Assembly: GCA_047495785.1 (NCBI GenBank)
Contig: JBLDXI010000042.1
Coordinates: 3,348,001-3,412,000 of the forward strand
DNA length: 64,000 bases
Direction of reading: 5' to 3'
DNA from: Lepidodermella squamata
Lineage: Eukaryota > Gastrotricha
Under the pieces are notes generated by a model, which saw only the letters and a program-made list of their open reading frames with translations, was not told the origin of the DNA and did no database searches. Both the position numbers and the translations under genes were made by a program. Each line of letters starts with the position of its first letter. Position 1 is the stretch's first letter. Shown piece by piece: positions 60,640-64,000 of this stretch.

Positions 60640-62765
60640 TCAATTTTTTGGCTGTTTTTTAGATACACGAGTGCCGGGAGAAGATGAACTCAATCTCTTT
60701 CGCTGAATCGGAGGTTCACTCTCAACTTCTTGCGGCTCACATTTACATGAAACACAGTTTGGTTCATTCACCTTTGGCACGGGCAGTTCAGAAATTTCAC
60801 AGATACGAGTCAAAAATTGATTGAAAAAATTAGCACAAGATTCGTGATTTACATTGGCAGTCATGGCCTGAATTTGTTTAGTAGTTATCTCACATTTCAA
60901 CGGCTTGTTAGCTAGACCACTCGTCAATTCATTGAGCAAAATCTTCAGTTCATCCTCAGGTTTCCGAATTTTTCTCATCCAATTATCGGATTGCAAGGCC
61001 ATTATCTCATTAATGAGGACTCGAAGTCTATAGGAGGTATCGCAATCCTGACCTATAGACACCATGGAAGCAAAAAAATTCGGGCACCAATTTTCAACAA
61101 TAGGATTAGTTCGGCTGTTTTCGTTAATACACGCCCCAAAATTAGAGAACAGATCCAGCAAGCCCTCGTAAATTAACTCATTTTTCGTGAATAAGGCAGC
61201 ATCGATGAAAGATGTGAGGAAAGAAGCGGGTAAAAATTTCGCTTCGAAAAGCTTTCCCATCAACATCATGCAGCTCAAATATTTCTGTCTACAATTAATT
61301 TGCATGCTTTTAAAAATGTCGATCAGATCGCTTCTGTACGATTCATTATCGCCTGATGCCAGGTATTGATCTTCGAGGCTGGAAATCGCGATATCATCAA
61401 TAACAACCTGGCTAGTCACGATTTTCATCAAATAATCTTGAAGTTCATCTTTGAAATATTTTCCAGACGTATTTTTGACATCGGTTAAGGCGGAGCAAAT
61501 CCGGCAGACAAAGCTGGATACATCCCCATCAAGCAAACGTTTGCCGAACTGAAACAAATTACGATATATAAATATGATAAAAAAACTTATCTTTTATCAC
61601 CTCATCAGCTATTTGTGCAACAATTTTCGAAAAATCTGCAGGGCCGAGATTTGATAATCGCTCCCGATAAGATTTTATTTCATCCGAATTAGGTGACTCA
61701 GCGGCCAAATTGTCAAGAGGAGCGTTTGTTTCTTCGGAAGTAGTATCCTCAATATCAGGTTCGGTTTCAGCTTTGGTTTCACATTCTTCATCCTCGATAA
61801 GAATAGGAGGGGCAGAACAAGTAACAACAGACTCAAAGTCATCAATAACAACAGAACACAGCGATTGCGATTTTTGAACAGGAATATGTTGAACTGGTAC
61901 AGTTACAGAATTTACAGGCGTTTTGTCAATCAAAGGTGCTGCACGTGTAGCCAGCTTGAGAAGCAACACTCTCGGCTTAGGATCAACAATTTTCTGGAAA
62001 CTTTTCTCCCAACCGCCGTTATTTTTTATAAAAAGAACCAGCTGATCAATCGAAGCGCCGAGGTTGAAATTGTTGATAACCCGAAACCAGACAGGCGCGT
62101 GAGCTTTCAAATGCTCAGTCATTTCCATCCAAAATTTGATGTCATTAGCGCTGAGAGAAACGCGACATTTCCGGAGTTCGAACATAGTAGCCAGAACTTG
62201 GCGCAATAAGAAGGCGGCATCGTAATGAGAGAGATCAAATTTAACCGCTTGCACGGCTATTTTTCGATATAAGCCAGGTGTATTAATGGCTCCAATGCGG
62301 CCCAATTCCATGAAAAACCACAAACGGCTGCTCAATTTATTTCGGATTTCCGATAACGAGCACGTGTCTACTGCGAGATCAGCCCAAATTTTTACCATCT
62401 CGCAAAACGAATGAGGAAAGGTCACCTTACAATGAGAAAAACTATAAGAATTGATATATTTTACATGCGTAACAACCTTTGTCAAATCTTCTAGCAGCTT
62501 GATTTCTGCAGGTGAGGCGACAGTTTTAATGCACAGCTATGAAATGTTGAAATAGTAAATTTTTGAAAAATTATTAAAAAATTACCCTATCAAGAACGGC
62601 GAACGACGCGTGCCGAAAATCATCGTACTTCTTTAATAATGAGAATAGCCGCACTATTCCTTCAACACTTTGATCGCCGCTTCGAACGCCTTGCTTCCCC
62701 AAATTAGATATCAGCTTCAAAAGCTCCGAAAAATGAACAACACTCGATGGAAGATTAAAGGGCAT
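60640..62765 (-). CDS. Two-module MIF4G-type protein (right block, gene 8)
   Basis: Starts MPFNLPSSVVHFSELLKLIS (exon 1 is 62765-62586) and ends at 60640, about 640 residues. NGGW at about 62.02 kb separates two modules. The linker contains two SIM-like strings, LCSVVIDDFESVV and PPILIEDEECE, inside an acidic region rich in Glu and Asp. The second module opens NLGPADFSKIVAQIADEV, then TSGKYFKDELQDYLMKIV, CMMLMGKLFEAKFLP, YEGLLDLFSNFGA and LRVLINEIMALQSDNW, all in eIF4G middle-domain order. The C-terminus has CVSCKCEPQ (compare CMCCKGE in gene 7 and CFCKAEPES in gene 9) and a basic tail with two clusters, QRKRLSSSS and SKKQPK, possibly a bipartite nuclear signal. Confidence 0.8.
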
Positions 62766-62828
62766 CTACTTGATAACAAAACAAAATTTCGCTAAAAATC
62801 TGAAAATTACGAATAAATGTGTGTAAAA

Positions 62829-64000
62829 TCAACAGAATTCTTGTTTTGGAGAGCGTTTCAAGTCGATATCTGATTCCATATTCGAGCTCCGTTTTCGGCT
62901 AGTCAACGTAACACCATAAACAATCGAATTTTCTCTAACAGGAGGTTTGGCGGCAACTTCCTCATCGTCATCCGATATTACTATCAATTCCGATTCGGGT
63001 TCAGCCTTGCAGAAGCAAGGCCGTTCTGGAAGCGATTCGCTCTGGTAGACTTGTTTATTCTGGTAAGGTATAGATGGGTTCTCGAAAACACCCGAAATCG
63101 CCTGAGCAGATCCGATTGCATTTTTCTGGAGTGCAGAAATGAAAACTTGATAGAACGTATCGCACAACTTTTCGGGACAGGAACTGAGGTAATTTTTCAC
63201 CTCTTCCACGGCTTTACTCAACTTTTCAGGTTGCCTAGCTGTAATAGGATTTATCGCAGCCAGTAAAATTGACAATTTTCGAGCAGCCCGCTGCCGCCCT
63301 GATAATTCAGGCCAGTTCGTCTAATTTCGGTCATTTTTCAAAAATCAAGAATATTACGAAATTAACCTACCCTTTTCAACAAGAGAATTTCGTGAATAGT
63401 CGCTTTCATAACGTCAGAGCTCTCGTTTTGTATACCGATTTCGGACAAAGTCTCGAAACAGCCCGATAATTTATCGCTCATTCCATTAGCTTTTGCGTGA
63501 GATTCAAGGTACTTTCCAGCATCAGTCATCATTTCCATGAGACCTTCGTATGCATGCTCAGTATTCACTTTCAATAGGCTGTCCAAAAATGTCATCACGA
63601 AACCGAAAGGAACGCAATTTTTGACGTATAACAGCCCGATTATTCTACCATAAATACATAACTTCGACTGAACTCAGATAAAACCTAAAATAATACCTCG
63701 GGGTCTCAATTAAATTTCTCTTCAATGAAAAATGTAGCTCATCGACCTGCCCTCTCAACCGTTTCTGCTGCCGAGGCTGTGTTGAACAAAATTATTAAAG
63801 GTAATAAAAATATACGAAACAATACCCAATCTGATGCTTGAATTTCACACTCTAATCGCGTCAATTCGCTAGAAATATGCTCAATATGAACATGGCTGAC
63901 GTTATTCAACCAAATTTCTTGCATAACAGCCATAAAACGAACACCTTTATCGTTCACAACCTTCAAATGAGATACGTTTTTAAGAAGTTATACCAACTCA
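62829..64000 (-). CDS. MIF4G-type protein, 3' part (right block, gene 9)
   Basis: Runs off the right edge. The visible last module reads, in transcription order: an exon with EIWLNNVSHVHIEHISSEL, a segment FGFVMTFLDSLLKVNTEHAY, then EGLMEMMTDAGKYLE, MKATIHEILLLKR and, after an intron, TNWPELSGRQRAARKL. The order matches the final module of the other paralogues and eIF4G. The tail contains CFCKAEPESELIVISDDDEE, combining the short Cys pattern shared with genes 7 and 8 and a strong SIM-like core. It ends with two basic clusters (SRKRSSN and DLKRSPKQ). It stops 63 bp upstream of gene 8, the tightest spacing in the window. Confidence 0.75.

Overview
The window comes from an animal genome with compact genes. 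Introns are mostly 45-70 bp, intergenic gaps are very small, and base composition is moderately AT-rich. Motile-cilium genes (DRC2/CCDC65 and CYB5D1), a FoxQ2 transcription factor, a SOCS-box protein and Cdc42 all point to a ciliated metazoan. The phylum cannot be fixed from sequence reading alone. Same-strand genes often lie 60-180 bp apart, and most downstream starts are preceded by an AG that looks like a splice acceptor, so operons resolved by spliced-leader trans-splicing are likely but unproven.

Layout. Positions 1-20512 hold a head-to-tail array on the minus strand: the start of one gene at the left edge (1-75) and six complete multi-exon genes. All encode proteins built from two to four diverged MIF4G-type helical modules, the fold of the eIF4G middle domain. 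Positions 57345-64000 hold a second block of the same family: two complete genes and one that runs off the right edge, all minus strand, followed at its 3' end by a PPCDC-like gene. Between the blocks lie ordinary single-copy genes: a GTSF1-like two-CHHC-finger gene (piRNA pathway family), Cdc42, a diverged Cdc42-like paralogue, CYB5D1, DRC2, an intronless SOCS-box gene, FoxQ2, a single-pass membrane protein, NDUFA1 and MTO1. The rest (about 33.7-36.7, 38.2-42.9 and 47.1-57.3 kb) is non-coding or repeat-rich, with short inverted-repeat elements, one 1.2 kb TA-flanked element carrying a nested palindrome, non-LTR retrotransposon remnants and degenerate gene fragments.

The most unusual content is the MIF4G family. 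Modules are separated by a short K-G-G-W-like signature placed directly after a phase-0 intron. A second intron, phase 2, recurs inside the modules just before the segment matching the FIGELFK region of eIF4G. Linkers repeatedly contain hydrophobic cores followed by acidic runs, such as PIVLDDSDDD, ELIVISDDDEE and EVILLDDSGDE. These look like SUMO-interacting motifs, and basic clusters resembling nuclear localisation signals occur in most copies. This is a lineage-expanded, fast-diverging, modular family that I cannot match to a named orthologue. Its tight same-strand packing suggests co-transcription.

Functional pairs outside the array: CYB5D1 and DRC2 (both axonemal) lie 120 bp apart on the plus strand, and MTO1 and NDUFA1 (both mitochondrial) lie 130 bp apart on the minus strand. 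Exon coordinates are hand-read from splice signals and reading frame and may be off by a base or two.
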